Shown piece after piece: positions 8,152 to 16,295 of a stretch of DNA of 43,458 nt (position 1 is its first letter; every line of letters starts with the position of its first letter). The notes beneath the pieces were generated by a model, which saw only the letters and a program-made list of their open reading frames with translations, did no database searches and was not told where the DNA came from. A program made the translations under genes and the position numbers. Origin of the DNA: JAUMXJ01 sp041781135 (GTDB lineage: Bacteria > Bacillota > Clostridia > Peptostreptococcales > Acidaminobacteraceae); NCBI GenBank assembly GCA_041781135.1, contig JBHAZV010000038.1:1-43458 (forward strand), written 5' to 3'.

Positions 8152-9396
8152 ATGAAACTTTATTATGATTTTGTAAAAAAGATGCCGAGGGCGCTAAAAT
8201 ACTATTTTAGTGCGTTTTTTTTCGCCACTTTTGCACATGGTGCGTACAATGTACTCTTCAGGATTTATATGAAGAATTTAGCCTTCGACGAGGTGGTGAT
8301 TGGGACTGTAATATCGGTGCTTACGATTGGAACTGCGCTCGGTGGGTTGTTTGGCGCAGGATTGACTGTTGCGTTCGGCAAGCGCGGCGCACTGCTTCTG
8401 GGTCAGTCTCTTACATTTTTTTCGGCGCTCCTTATGGTCAATTTTCCGGCGCTGCCCGTCATAGTGGCTTGTAATTTGTCGCTTGGATTTGGTTTTTCAA
8501 TTCTGAATGTGGTAAACAACCCTATAATATTTCAGCATACAACTTGTGAAAATCGCATTACCGGCTTTAGCTTTGGTTTTATTACAAATAATGTAGCTGC
8601 GATGGCAGCGAGCCTCGCCAGCGGCAATATATCAGAATTGTTTTCGGGAAGTATGGGGACGACCGACGCTAATCGAATTTCTCTGAGTATTTGCGCCGCA
8701 GGGTTTGCAATTGCAATAATCTTATTTGCCAAGTTTTTTTCGTTTAAGGAGGAAGCTGAAAATACAAAGCACTGTGACGGTGGCGTAAAAGTGTTCAGAG
8801 ATTCGCTTAAAAATTACGGTCAGCTGCTGCACGGGCGTACTGTGCTGTATATTTTGCAGACTTGCTGCATCGGCTTTGGCGCGGGGATGGTCGTTCCGTT
8901 TTTTCCGATATATATCAAGGAAACGCTCGGCGCTTCTGACGGAGTTGTCGGAAATATTATGGCTGTCACCCAAGTAGGCATGGTTATCGGGGGCATTGTA
9001 GTACCGACGCTCGCACGAAAGTTAGGCAGTGTAAAGACTGTACTCCTCTGCCAGCTTGTTTCGATACCGTTTTTGATTTCGATTTCTATGCCGATAACGA
9101 CTTGGACAGTTGTAGTATCGTTGTTTGCAAGGTCTGCGCTTATGAATATGGCAAATCCTGTGATAGGCAGTCTTGCAATGGAGCTTGTGGATAAGGAACT
9201 TCAGACGTTCATGAGCTCTATGATACATCTGACCAGTCAGGGAATGAGAGCGCTCGGAGCATTTATTGGTGGTATAATGATGAGGGAGATAGGGTATAAT
9301 TCGCCATATATAATAACGATCATCGCGTATCTTACCGGTTCTTTGCTTTTTTATCTGGCGTTTAGAAAAAAGAGCGAAGACAACGGTGGGGTTTAA
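8152..9396 (+). CDS. Major facilitator superfamily transporter
   Basis: A 414-residue membrane protein with about 12 hydrophobic segments in two halves and a central loop near 'KEEAENTKHCDGGVKVF'. The frame is open from 8107, but the Met at 8152 (MKLYYDFVKKMPRALKYYF), just before the first membrane helix and after a GAGAG stretch, looks the more natural start. Features are typical of MFS transporters ('LGGLFGAGLTVAFGKRG', 'RMREIG'-like C-terminal helix boundary), but the substrate cannot be read from the sequence. It lies 54 nt after cobS; a link to corrinoid uptake or export would be speculative. Confidence 0.85.
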   Translation: MKLYYDFVKKMPRALKYYFSAFFFATFAHGAYNVLFRIYMKNLAFDEVVIGTVISVLTIGTALGGLFGAGLTVAFGKRGALLLGQSLTFFSALLMVNFPALPVIVACNLSLGFGFSILNVVNNPIIFQHTTCENRITGFSFGFITNNVAAMAASLASGNISELFSGSMGTTDANRISLSICAAGFAIAIILFAKFFSFKEEAENTKHCDGGVKVFRDSLKNYGQLLHGRTVLYILQTCCIGFGAGMVVPFFPIYIKETLGASDGVVGNIMAVTQVGMVIGGIVVPTLARKLGSVKTVLLCQLVSIPFLISISMPITTWTVVVSLFARSALMNMANPVIGSLAMELVDKELQTFMSSMIHLTSQGMRALGAFIGGIMMREIGYNSPYIITIIAYLTGSLLFYLAFRKKSEDNGGV

Positions 9397-9449
9397 ACAG
9401 TGTTTATAAATGATTATGGCACTGCATTTTGAAGGTTCAGGAGGGAGAG

Positions 9450-10481
9450 ATGAATAAAACGACTTACAGAGAACTACTTTTAGAGGCAAGGGACAAATTG
9501 GTGCACTGCAAGGCATGTGCGGTCTGCAATGGGGTGGTGTGCAGAAATAATATGCCTGGTCCAGGCTGCAAGGCTCCGGGAAATGTCGCACAGAGAAATT
9601 ATGAGAAATGGGGCGATATTTTGCTCAATATGGATACAATAGCGGAAAACAGAGAGCCGAGTACAAAATTCAGTCTTTTTGGCAGAGAGTTTGCAATGCC
9701 GGTGTTTGTGGCTCCGCTTGGAGGAATCCCGCTGCATTATGGCGAATCGGTGACAGATAAGCAGTATAATGAAGCAGTGGTCAAGGCGTGCGATGATTTT
9801 GGAGTAACGGCTTTTGTCGGTGATAATGGCAAGTACGAGATTTTCAAGGAGATGATGAGCTGCGTGGGAGGGGTTATGGGTAATGCAATTCCAACCATAA
9901 AGCCTTGGAATAAGGAAGCTGTGTACGATAGGATAGATGATTCCAAGCGCGAGGGAGCATTTGCCATAAGCATGGATATAGACGGCGCAGGACTCGCGTT
10001 TTTGAAACAAATCAACCCAAACGCGGGAAGCAAGACGGTTTCGGAATTGAAAGAATTTAGGGAATATGCGGGTCTTCCGTTTATTTTGAAAGGGATAATG
10101 ACGGTAAAGGGCGCGTTGAAGGCGGTGGAAGCCGGTGCCGACGCTATAGTTGTTTCTAATCATGGAGGCAGAGTGCAGGCGGGGCTTCCGTCTACTGCCG
10201 AGGTTTTGCCCGAAATTGTTGACGCGGTGCAAGGCAGATGCGTTGTTTTGGTAGACGGCGGCATACGGAGCGGTGTAGATGTATTTAAGGCGCTTGCTGT
10301 CGGGGCGGACGGCGTGCTTATAGGAAGGCCGGTGGTTCCTGCGGTTTTTGCGCGCGGTGCTGAGGGTGTACAGATATATCTCTCTGAGATTCAGCAGGAA
10401 TTAAAGGATACTATGACGATGTGCGGCGCGGGATCGCTCGCTGAAATCAACAGGGATATGTGCCGTATCGCTGGAAGATAA
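9450..10481 (+). CDS. FMN-dependent alpha-hydroxy-acid dehydrogenase family protein
   Basis: A 343-residue TIM-barrel flavoenzyme related to lactate/glycolate oxidases. The barrel shows the FMN-phosphate site and catalytic residues of the family: 'FILKGIMTVKGALKAVEAGA' (Lys), 'IVVSNHGGRVQAG' (catalytic His and Arg) and 'VLVDGGIRSGVDVFKALAVG' followed by 'GVLIGRP'. The N-terminus has an unusual cysteine cluster, 'CKACAVCNGVVCRNNMPGPG', with five Cys in about 22 residues. This is a feature of an anaerobe subgroup and might bind a metal or Fe-S cluster. The start at 9450 is set by AGGAGGGAG (9439-9446); an upstream in-frame TTG at 9429 overlaps that site. The substrate is unknown. Confidence 0.88.
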   Translation: MNKTTYRELLLEARDKLVHCKACAVCNGVVCRNNMPGPGCKAPGNVAQRNYEKWGDILLNMDTIAENREPSTKFSLFGREFAMPVFVAPLGGIPLHYGESVTDKQYNEAVVKACDDFGVTAFVGDNGKYEIFKEMMSCVGGVMGNAIPTIKPWNKEAVYDRIDDSKREGAFAISMDIDGAGLAFLKQINPNAGSKTVSELKEFREYAGLPFILKGIMTVKGALKAVEAGADAIVVSNHGGRVQAGLPSTAEVLPEIVDAVQGRCVVLVDGGIRSGVDVFKALAVGADGVLIGRPVVPAVFARGAEGVQIYLSEIQQELKDTMTMCGAGSLAEINRDMCRIAGR

Positions 10482-10484
10482 AGC

Positions 10485-10621
10485 TTGAGCAAATATATAG
10501 TTAACCATAATATTTGGCTTAAAAACTTTGGCTATTAGTCGTGTTTGTTTATGCGTAGGCATTTGCCTATATGTAAATGCTCGCTCTATATAGTCAAACA
10601 GCGCATTTGTTTTTTGCTCAA
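10485..10621. repeat. Intergenic element with 9-bp inverted ends, related to the 112-bp repeats
   Basis: The AT-rich spacer between the flavoenzyme gene and greA is bounded by TTGAGCAAA (10485-10493) and its inverse TTTGCTCAA (10613-10621). It contains the near palindrome TAGGCA-TT-TGCCTA (10556-10569). On the minus strand it carries ATAGGCAAATGC, a 12-mer also present in both copies of the 24882-25105 repeat, next to similar gctaataagc/gactaatagc stretches. It may be a degenerate member of the same intergenic family. Confidence 0.5.
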
Positions 10622-10625
10622 TGTA

Positions 10626-10655
10626 AAAAGCAGCAGATGAAAATCTGCTGCTTTT
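10626..10655 (-). terminator. Terminator of greA
   Basis: A 13-bp perfect stem, AAAAGCAGCAGAT (10626-10638) with ATCTGCTGCTTTT (10643-10655), around a GAAA loop. It is 16 nt past the greA stop and symmetrical enough to act on both strands. Confidence 0.88.
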
Positions 10656-10670
10656 GATTTACGCGACTTT

Positions 10671-11147
10671 TTATTTCGAGATTTCGAGCACTCTGATTTG
10701 CATTGCTCCGCCCGGAGTATTGAAATCGACCACGGCATTTTTTTTGTTTCCTATAAGTGCTTTGCCGAGCGGCGATTCGTTGGAGATTTTGTTTGCGAGC
10801 GGGTCTGTATCGGCAATTGTGACGATTTTGACCTCGTGAACTTTTTTTGTGTCGACTACTTCGTACTTTACTTTTGTGCCTATCGTGATAGTATTTTTGC
10901 TCTTTTTGTCTTCGACATAGATGCTGTGGTTGTCAAGCTGCGCCTTGATCTCTTCCATTTCGGCGTGGATCTGCGACTGCGCCTCTCTTGCTGCTGTAAA
11001 TTCGGCGTTTTCTGAAAGGTCGCCAAAGTCCTTGGCTTCTCTGATTTCCTTTGAAATTTCTTTGCTTTTTTCGAGGAGCTCCTTATATTTGGCTTCTAAT
11101 TGCGCTCTTGATTCTTCGGTCAGAATTACTTTTCCGTTCTTTTCCAT
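10671..11147 (-). CDS. greA: Transcription elongation factor GreA
   Basis: A 158-residue factor that enters the RNA polymerase secondary channel and stimulates cleavage of backtracked RNA. The N-terminal coiled coil carries the functional acidic tip 'EAKDFGDLSENAEF' (D and E essential). The C-terminal FKBP-like domain ends with 'ESPLGKALIGNKKNAVVDF' and a short tail. The length matches GreA, not GreB. The start has a good GGAGG ribosome binding site, and a promoter with 17-nt spacing lies just upstream. Confidence 0.96.
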   Translation of the reverse strand: MEKNGKVILTEESRAQLEAKYKELLEKSKEISKEIREAKDFGDLSENAEFTAAREAQSQIHAEMEEIKAQLDNHSIYVEDKKSKNTITIGTKVKYEVVDTKKVHEVKIVTIADTDPLANKISNESPLGKALIGNKKNAVVDFNTPGGAMQIRVLEISK

Positions 11148-11168
11148 TTTTCCTCCAAATTCCTCTTA

Positions 11169-11197
11169 ATACTATCAAAACATATGCTCAATTTCAA
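11169..11197 (-). promoter_or_regulatory. greA promoter
   Basis: On the minus strand, TTGAAA (11192-11197 as TTTCAA) and TAGTAT (11169-11174 as ATACTA) are separated by 17 nt. They lie 22 nt before the greA start codon, with an SD between. Confidence 0.7.
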
Positions 11198-11301
11198 TAT
11201 CAAATTCTTGGGTATTACTTTACAAGTGAATTTTAATCAAAACGCGAATTATCCGCAGTTATATTTTAATCGCCATTTGTAAAAATCTGTTATATTTCGG
11301 C

Positions 11302-11330
11302 TGGCAAATACAGGTGGTTTGGGGTATAAT
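11302..11330 (+). promoter_or_regulatory. Transketolase promoter
   Basis: TGGCAA (11302-11307) and a perfect TATAAT (11325-11330) are spaced by 17 nt. The start codon follows 33 nt later with GAGGGG as SD. Confidence 0.65.
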
Positions 11331-11362
11331 TATGTTTACAACAAAACCATTGAGGGGAAATT

Positions 11363-13300
11363 ATGAGCAAGAAAATAATAGATGAGATAAGGCTGCTTTC
11401 GGCTGAGCAGGTGGAGGCTGCAAATTCGGGGCATCCCGGAATGCCTTTAGGCGCCGCGCCTCTGATTTATACATTGTATGCGCGTGCAATGAAGTACAGC
11501 CCGAAGAATCCAAACTGGCTGAATCGCGATAGGTTTGTGTTATCTGCAGGGCATGGCAGCGCGCTTTTGTATTCGACGCTGCATCTGTTCGGTGGCAAGA
11601 TCCTTTTGAACGATCTCAAGGCGTTCCGTCAGAAGGGCTCAAAGACTCCGGGGCATCCGGAGAGTATGCTTACGCCGGGGGTGGATATGTCTACCGGCCC
11701 TCTCGGACAGGGTATTGCAAATGCCGTAGGGCTTGCAATAGCAGAGGCAAAGCTTGCGCAGGAGTTCAACAGAGACGGCATAAATATTTTTGATCACTAT
11801 ACATTTGTACTGCACGGCGACGGGTGCCTTATGGAGGGTGTGTCATATGAAGCGTGTTCGCTTGCAGGACACCTTGGGCTCGGAAAGCTGATAATGCTCT
11901 ACGATTCCAATGACATAACTATCGAGGGCAGCACCGCCAACGCTTTTACGGAGGATATACGCGGCAGGTTTGAATCGATGGGCTGGGATTACTACTTTGT
12001 GCCGGACGGAAATGATGTAGATGCTATCGAGCGCGCCGTCGAACTGGCAAAGAAGACGGATAAGCCTTCGCTTATAGAGGTCAAGACAAAAATAGGCTAT
12101 GGTTCAAAATCTGTCGAGGGGCAGGCAAAGGCGCACGGAGCCCCACTTGGAGCTGCAGGGATAAAGGAACTCTACGAGTTTCTCGGAGTGCCGGACAGGA
12201 CGCCGTTTGATGTTGCAAAGGATGTTTACGACGAGTTGGAGCCGCTCAAAAATGCGCTGAATTTGAAAGAGGTTCAGTGGAATGAGATGCTTTTGGAATA
12301 CAAAACCAAGTATCCTGAGATGTATGCCAAGTATGAAGCCTGGATGGGTGCGGGCGAAGCTGATATCAATTTAGCGCCGCGCGCTGCTGCAACGAGGGAA
12401 TTTGGAGGCGAAGCGTTAAATGTTGCATATTCGCAGCTGCCCAATCTCACGGGCGGGAGCGCGGATCTTGCGCCGACAAATCTTACACAGATTAAGGATT
12501 CCGGATATATGCAAAAGGGCGCGATGGCGTGCGCAAATATACATTTCGGCATAAGGGAACACGCTATGGGCGCGATTGTCAACGGAATGCAGTCACACGG
12601 TGGGCTAAGGGCGTTCGGCTCTACATTCCTTTCGTTTATGAATTATATGACCCCGGCAATAAGAATGGCTGCGATTATGGAAATTCCTTCGTTGTTTGTG
12701 TTTACTCACGATTCGATAGGCGTTGGCGAAGATGGACCGACACATCAGCCTGTGGATCAGCTTGCCTCGCTCAGAGCGATACCGCGCCTCAATGTATTCA
12801 GACCGGCTGACGCAGCCGAGACAGCGGCTTGCTACGAGATGGCATTGAATGACAGCCATACTCCGAGCGCAATAGTTTTAAGCAGACAGAAGGTCGCAGT
12901 CTGCGAGGGTACTTGCAAGGTCAGAGCAAAACAGGGTGCGTACATACTTTATGAAGGTACCAAGCCTGTTGTAAATATTGTTGCAACGGGTTCAGAGCTT
13001 GGGCTTGCAATCGACGCAGCCAAGATATTGGAATCAAAGGAAATAATGTGCAGGGTTGTGTCTATGCCTTCTATGAACGTATTCGACAGACAGCCCGAAG
13101 AATATAAAAACAAGGTATTCTCAAAGTCGCTACCGACTGTCTCTATCGAGGCGGCGTCGACCTACGGCTGGAAGAAATATGCCGACCTCTGCATCGGCGT
13201 CGACGATTTTGGGATTTCGGCTCCAAGTTCCGATGTTTTCAGTTACTTTCAGCTTACTCCGGAACTTATAGCCGATCGTATCGAAAAATTTTTAGAGTAA
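11363..13300 (+). CDS. tkt: Transketolase
   Basis: A 645-residue ThDP enzyme of the non-oxidative pentose phosphate pathway, transferring two-carbon ketol units. The chain is complete: 'AANSGHPGMPLGAAPL', 'DRFVLSAGHGSALLY', 'GPLGQGIANAVGLA', the ThDP motif with 'HGDGCLMEGVSYEACSLAGH', 'LIMLYDSNDITIEG', the pyrimidine-domain 'FGIREHAMGAIVNGM', 'THDSIGVGEDGPTHQPVDQL' and the C-terminal domain 'IVATGSELGLAIDAAKIL'. SD GAGGGG lies 6 nt upstream. Its stop codon overlaps the start of the next gene (TAATG), so the two are translationally coupled, although the functions (sugar metabolism and cell-wall hydrolysis) are unrelated. Confidence 0.97.
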   Translation: MSKKIIDEIRLLSAEQVEAANSGHPGMPLGAAPLIYTLYARAMKYSPKNPNWLNRDRFVLSAGHGSALLYSTLHLFGGKILLNDLKAFRQKGSKTPGHPESMLTPGVDMSTGPLGQGIANAVGLAIAEAKLAQEFNRDGINIFDHYTFVLHGDGCLMEGVSYEACSLAGHLGLGKLIMLYDSNDITIEGSTANAFTEDIRGRFESMGWDYYFVPDGNDVDAIERAVELAKKTDKPSLIEVKTKIGYGSKSVEGQAKAHGAPLGAAGIKELYEFLGVPDRTPFDVAKDVYDELEPLKNALNLKEVQWNEMLLEYKTKYPEMYAKYEAWMGAGEADINLAPRAAATREFGGEALNVAYSQLPNLTGGSADLAPTNLTQIKDSGYMQKGAMACANIHFGIREHAMGAIVNGMQSHGGLRAFGSTFLSFMNYMTPAIRMAAIMEIPSLFVFTHDSIGVGEDGPTHQPVDQLASLRAIPRLNVFRPADAAETAACYEMALNDSHTPSAIVLSRQKVAVCEGTCKVRAKQGAYILYEGTKPVVNIVATGSELGLAIDAAKILESKEIMCRVVSMPSMNVFDRQPEEYKNKVFSKSLPTVSIEAASTYGWKKYADLCIGVDDFGISAPSSDVFSYFQLTPELIADRIEKFLE

Positions 13301-16125
13301 TGAGCAGGATTTTTTTAAGCTGGATATTGTGTCTTGTGGTGCTGGCGGGCGTGTTTCCCGTAGCGGCGGACGCCGTATTTGCAGAAGAAGGAATCAGAGA
13401 AATGAAAGGCATATGGGTTGCGACCGTGCTCAATCTCGACTATCCCAAGCAGGCTACCAAGGATTCCGAAAAGTTGAAATCAGAGGCTCTGCAGATTATT
13501 GAAAATTGTGCTGCAATGGGCTATAACAGTATATTTTTGCAGGTGCGCCCTTCGGGCGACGCAATATACAAATCGAAATTCGTTCCATGGTCGAGGTATC
13601 TTACCGGCGAGCGCGGGACTGCGCCTGACGGAGGTTTTGACCCTTTGGCATTTTGGGTTGAAGAGTGTCATAAACGCGGAATCGAACTGCATGCCTGGCT
13701 TAATCCGTATAGACTTTCAATGGGCGAAGATGTGAAATTGGAGCATCCTGCAGAATGGATTCTTAAAAATTCAGATGGCAGGTATTATCTCAATCCGGGC
13801 GTTCCCGCTGTGCGCGAACATATTGTCGCGGTAGTTCGGGAGCTTATTGAGAATTACGCAATCGACGGCATTCACTTCGACGACTATTTTTATCCATCAA
13901 AAGATGTAGATGATCAAAAGGCTTATGATAAGTATAACCCTGAAAAATTAGACAGGCGAAGCTGGCGAATCGAGAATGTAAACGCGCTTATAAGAGCTGT
14001 AAGCGCTGCAGCGGATGCTCGAAGCGGCGTCAGCTTTGGAGTTTCGCCGTTCGGTATATGGGCGAACAGCAGCAGCCACTATCTGGGAAGCGCTACTCGT
14101 GGTTTTGAATCGCTTGTGAGCCAGTATGCCGATACGCGAAGATGGGTCAAGGAGGGCTGGCTCGACTATATTTGTCCTCAGATATACTGGAACATAGGTT
14201 ATCCGGCGGCGGATTTCGAGGTTTTGGCAAGATGGTGGGCAGATGTGGTGCGAGGCACCGGCGTAAAATTATATATCGGTCTGGCGAGCTACAAGGCCGG
14301 AGACCCTGATGAAAACAGCGTTTGGCATGGAACATCGGAACTGCTTAGACAACTGAATCTGGCGGATTATTTGCCCGAAGTAAGCGGAGTATTGCACTTT
14401 AGGTATAGTTTTTTTGAGGAGAATGGAGCGCTTGGAGAGTTTATAAAAAATTATAATAATAGCAGCGCTGCGAATTATATGGATCGGAATTTGGTTGTGG
14501 GCAGACCGTACGAGGATGTTGTGGTTTCTGACGCCTCGATATTTATAGGCGGGGTTAGTAATCCAATGTATCCGCTGTATTTGAATGGCTCAGAGGTTAC
14601 TGACAGGACTAAATCGGGTTTTTTTGGCTTGTATGTCGACCTCGCCTTTGGCAAAAACATATTTAAGTTTGAAAACAACGGAAAAACATATATTAGGACG
14701 ATCACACGGCAGCCTCAGGGAGTATATACTCCGACGAAGATAAACTCAATTATTAGGGCGCTTCCGGAAACAGGCAAGGCATACTATCCGGGCGAGAAGT
14801 TCGAAATAGGATGCGTAGCTCCGGCGGGCTGCAGTGTATATGCAACGCTTGGAGGAACTCGCTATGCACTTGCTCAGGAGGAAAATGTCGAAGTGGGATA
14901 TCCGGTGTGGTATTCCAAAGAAATATCTGTAGTTCCGAGCGGCGCTCCGCGGGTTGAATGGCTGGGAGAGGTAGTTTACGAATGTTACAAAAACGGAACA
15001 TTACTTTCGAAGATTAATTCTGCCGCTCCTACGGAAATAATTATGAATGGCGCGGCGCTTTATGCGAAGGTCGTAACTGAGTATGCGGATACTTTCGAGG
15101 ATAATAGCCGAAATATCGGTTCTTATCATTTGATTCCGCGAGGAAGCAAGGAATATGTCACAGGCGAGGATGGGGATCTGTACAGGCTCAGTTCCGGGAT
15201 TTGGGTGAGAACAAGCGAGGTCGAACTCGTGTGGGATTCTCTGCCTTATAATAGGGTAAAGACGGCGTACCTGCAAAAAAACAGCGGCGGCGAGGTGATT
15301 ACGATAAACTGTGCATATACTCCTGTCGCATATATAAATATGGACGGTGATAAGCTCGTAGTATCGTTAAATAATCTGGATATACGAGGCAGCGATATTG
15401 CCAATATGCGTTCAGATATGGCAGAGAGCATTAACGCGAGTATTGGCAGGCTTGAACTGCAGCTGAGAGATGGCGCGGCGCTTGGCGGCTACTATATCGA
15501 TTCTTCTGCGGACGGCGAGATTAAAATCGTGCTGAGAAATAAGAAAGTTTCGCGAGATATTGTCAAACCGCTTGCCGGAATTACAATTATGCTTGATCCC
15601 GGTCATGGAGGCAGCGATTCGGGCGGAATTTCGCTTTTTGGTTCAAAATACAGCGAAAAAAGCATTGTTTTGAGGCTTTCATTCAGACTTAAAAATAAAC
15701 TTGAGGCGCTTGGCGCAGAGGTGCTGATGACAAGGGCAGATGATAGCTTTATTTCGCTTTACGACAGGCTTAGATATTCGCGCAAATACTTGCCGGATTT
15801 GTTTATATCGATGCACACCGATTCTATAGGAGATGCTTCTGACCTCACCAAGATAAAAGGGGCATCGGTATTTTATCGGCATGGTATAGCCAAGCAATTA
15901 TCGGACGAGATGGCGCAGACTATTTACGATAATTCTGAACTGAACAGCAGGGGCAGCCATCAGTATAATTTCTACGTGTGTCGCGGCACGTGGGCGCCTT
16001 CGCTGCTTGTAGAGAATGGTTTTGCGCCGAGTGCGTTTGATCTTGAATTTATAATGGATGATTCGAGGAGCGAAGTGCTTCTTGATGATTATGTCCGCAA
16101 TATAGTCACATATTTTAAGCGTTAA
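13300..16125 (+). CDS. Secreted GHL10-type glycoside hydrolase-like protein fused to an N-acetylmuramoyl-L-alanine amidase
   Basis: A 941-residue exported protein. The N-terminal signal peptide has core 'FLSWILCLVVLAGVFPVA' and cleavage near AVFA-EE. Residues ~30-385 form a glycosyl-hydrolase-like GHL10 (YngK/FenI-type) domain: 'MKGIWVATVLNLDYPKQ', 'FLQVRPSGDAIYKS', 'ELHAWLNPYRLS', 'IDGIHFDDYFYP', 'DYICPQIYWNIGYP'. A middle region follows. Residues ~760-941 are an Amidase_3 zinc amidase with every ligand visible: His769 in 'DPGHGGSDSG', Glu786 in 'SEKSIV', His839 in 'SMHTDS' and catalytic Glu905 in 'LLVENGF'. It probably remodels peptidoglycan outside the membrane. The start overlaps the tkt stop. 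A terminator follows. Confidence 0.9.
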   Translation: MSRIFLSWILCLVVLAGVFPVAADAVFAEEGIREMKGIWVATVLNLDYPKQATKDSEKLKSEALQIIENCAAMGYNSIFLQVRPSGDAIYKSKFVPWSRYLTGERGTAPDGGFDPLAFWVEECHKRGIELHAWLNPYRLSMGEDVKLEHPAEWILKNSDGRYYLNPGVPAVREHIVAVVRELIENYAIDGIHFDDYFYPSKDVDDQKAYDKYNPEKLDRRSWRIENVNALIRAVSAAADARSGVSFGVSPFGIWANSSSHYLGSATRGFESLVSQYADTRRWVKEGWLDYICPQIYWNIGYPAADFEVLARWWADVVRGTGVKLYIGLASYKAGDPDENSVWHGTSELLRQLNLADYLPEVSGVLHFRYSFFEENGALGEFIKNYNNSSAANYMDRNLVVGRPYEDVVVSDASIFIGGVSNPMYPLYLNGSEVTDRTKSGFFGLYVDLAFGKNIFKFENNGKTYIRTITRQPQGVYTPTKINSIIRALPETGKAYYPGEKFEIGCVAPAGCSVYATLGGTRYALAQEENVEVGYPVWYSKEISVVPSGAPRVEWLGEVVYECYKNGTLLSKINSAAPTEIIMNGAALYAKVVTEYADTFEDNSRNIGSYHLIPRGSKEYVTGEDGDLYRLSSGIWVRTSEVELVWDSLPYNRVKTAYLQKNSGGEVITINCAYTPVAYINMDGDKLVVSLNNLDIRGSDIANMRSDMAESINASIGRLELQLRDGAALGGYYIDSSADGEIKIVLRNKKVSRDIVKPLAGITIMLDPGHGGSDSGGISLFGSKYSEKSIVLRLSFRLKNKLEALGAEVLMTRADDSFISLYDRLRYSRKYLPDLFISMHTDSIGDASDLTKIKGASVFYRHGIAKQLSDEMAQTIYDNSELNSRGSHQYNFYVCRGTWAPSLLVENGFAPSAFDLEFIMDDSRSEVLLDDYVRNIVTYFKR

Positions 16126-16193
16126 GAAAATAGCGGAAGCGACTGCGGCGTTCGCGTTTGTCGATTGTTTGTATTTGTAAATTTTTGGATTAT

Positions 16194-16226
16194 AAAACTC
16201 CGTACCGAGCGAGGTACGGAGTTTTT
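16194..16226. terminator. Bidirectional terminator between convergent genes
   Basis: AAAACTCCGTACC (16194-16206) pairs with GGTACGGAGTTTT (16213-16225) around a 6-nt loop, with U-tracts in both directions. It serves the GHL10-amidase gene (+) and may serve copA (-). Confidence 0.88.
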
Positions 16227-16295
16227 GGGTGTTTTTTTATTGTTGATTCTGCGGATTAGCGCTTGGCGCTGCGATTTGCGTGGCGTATCATGTAC

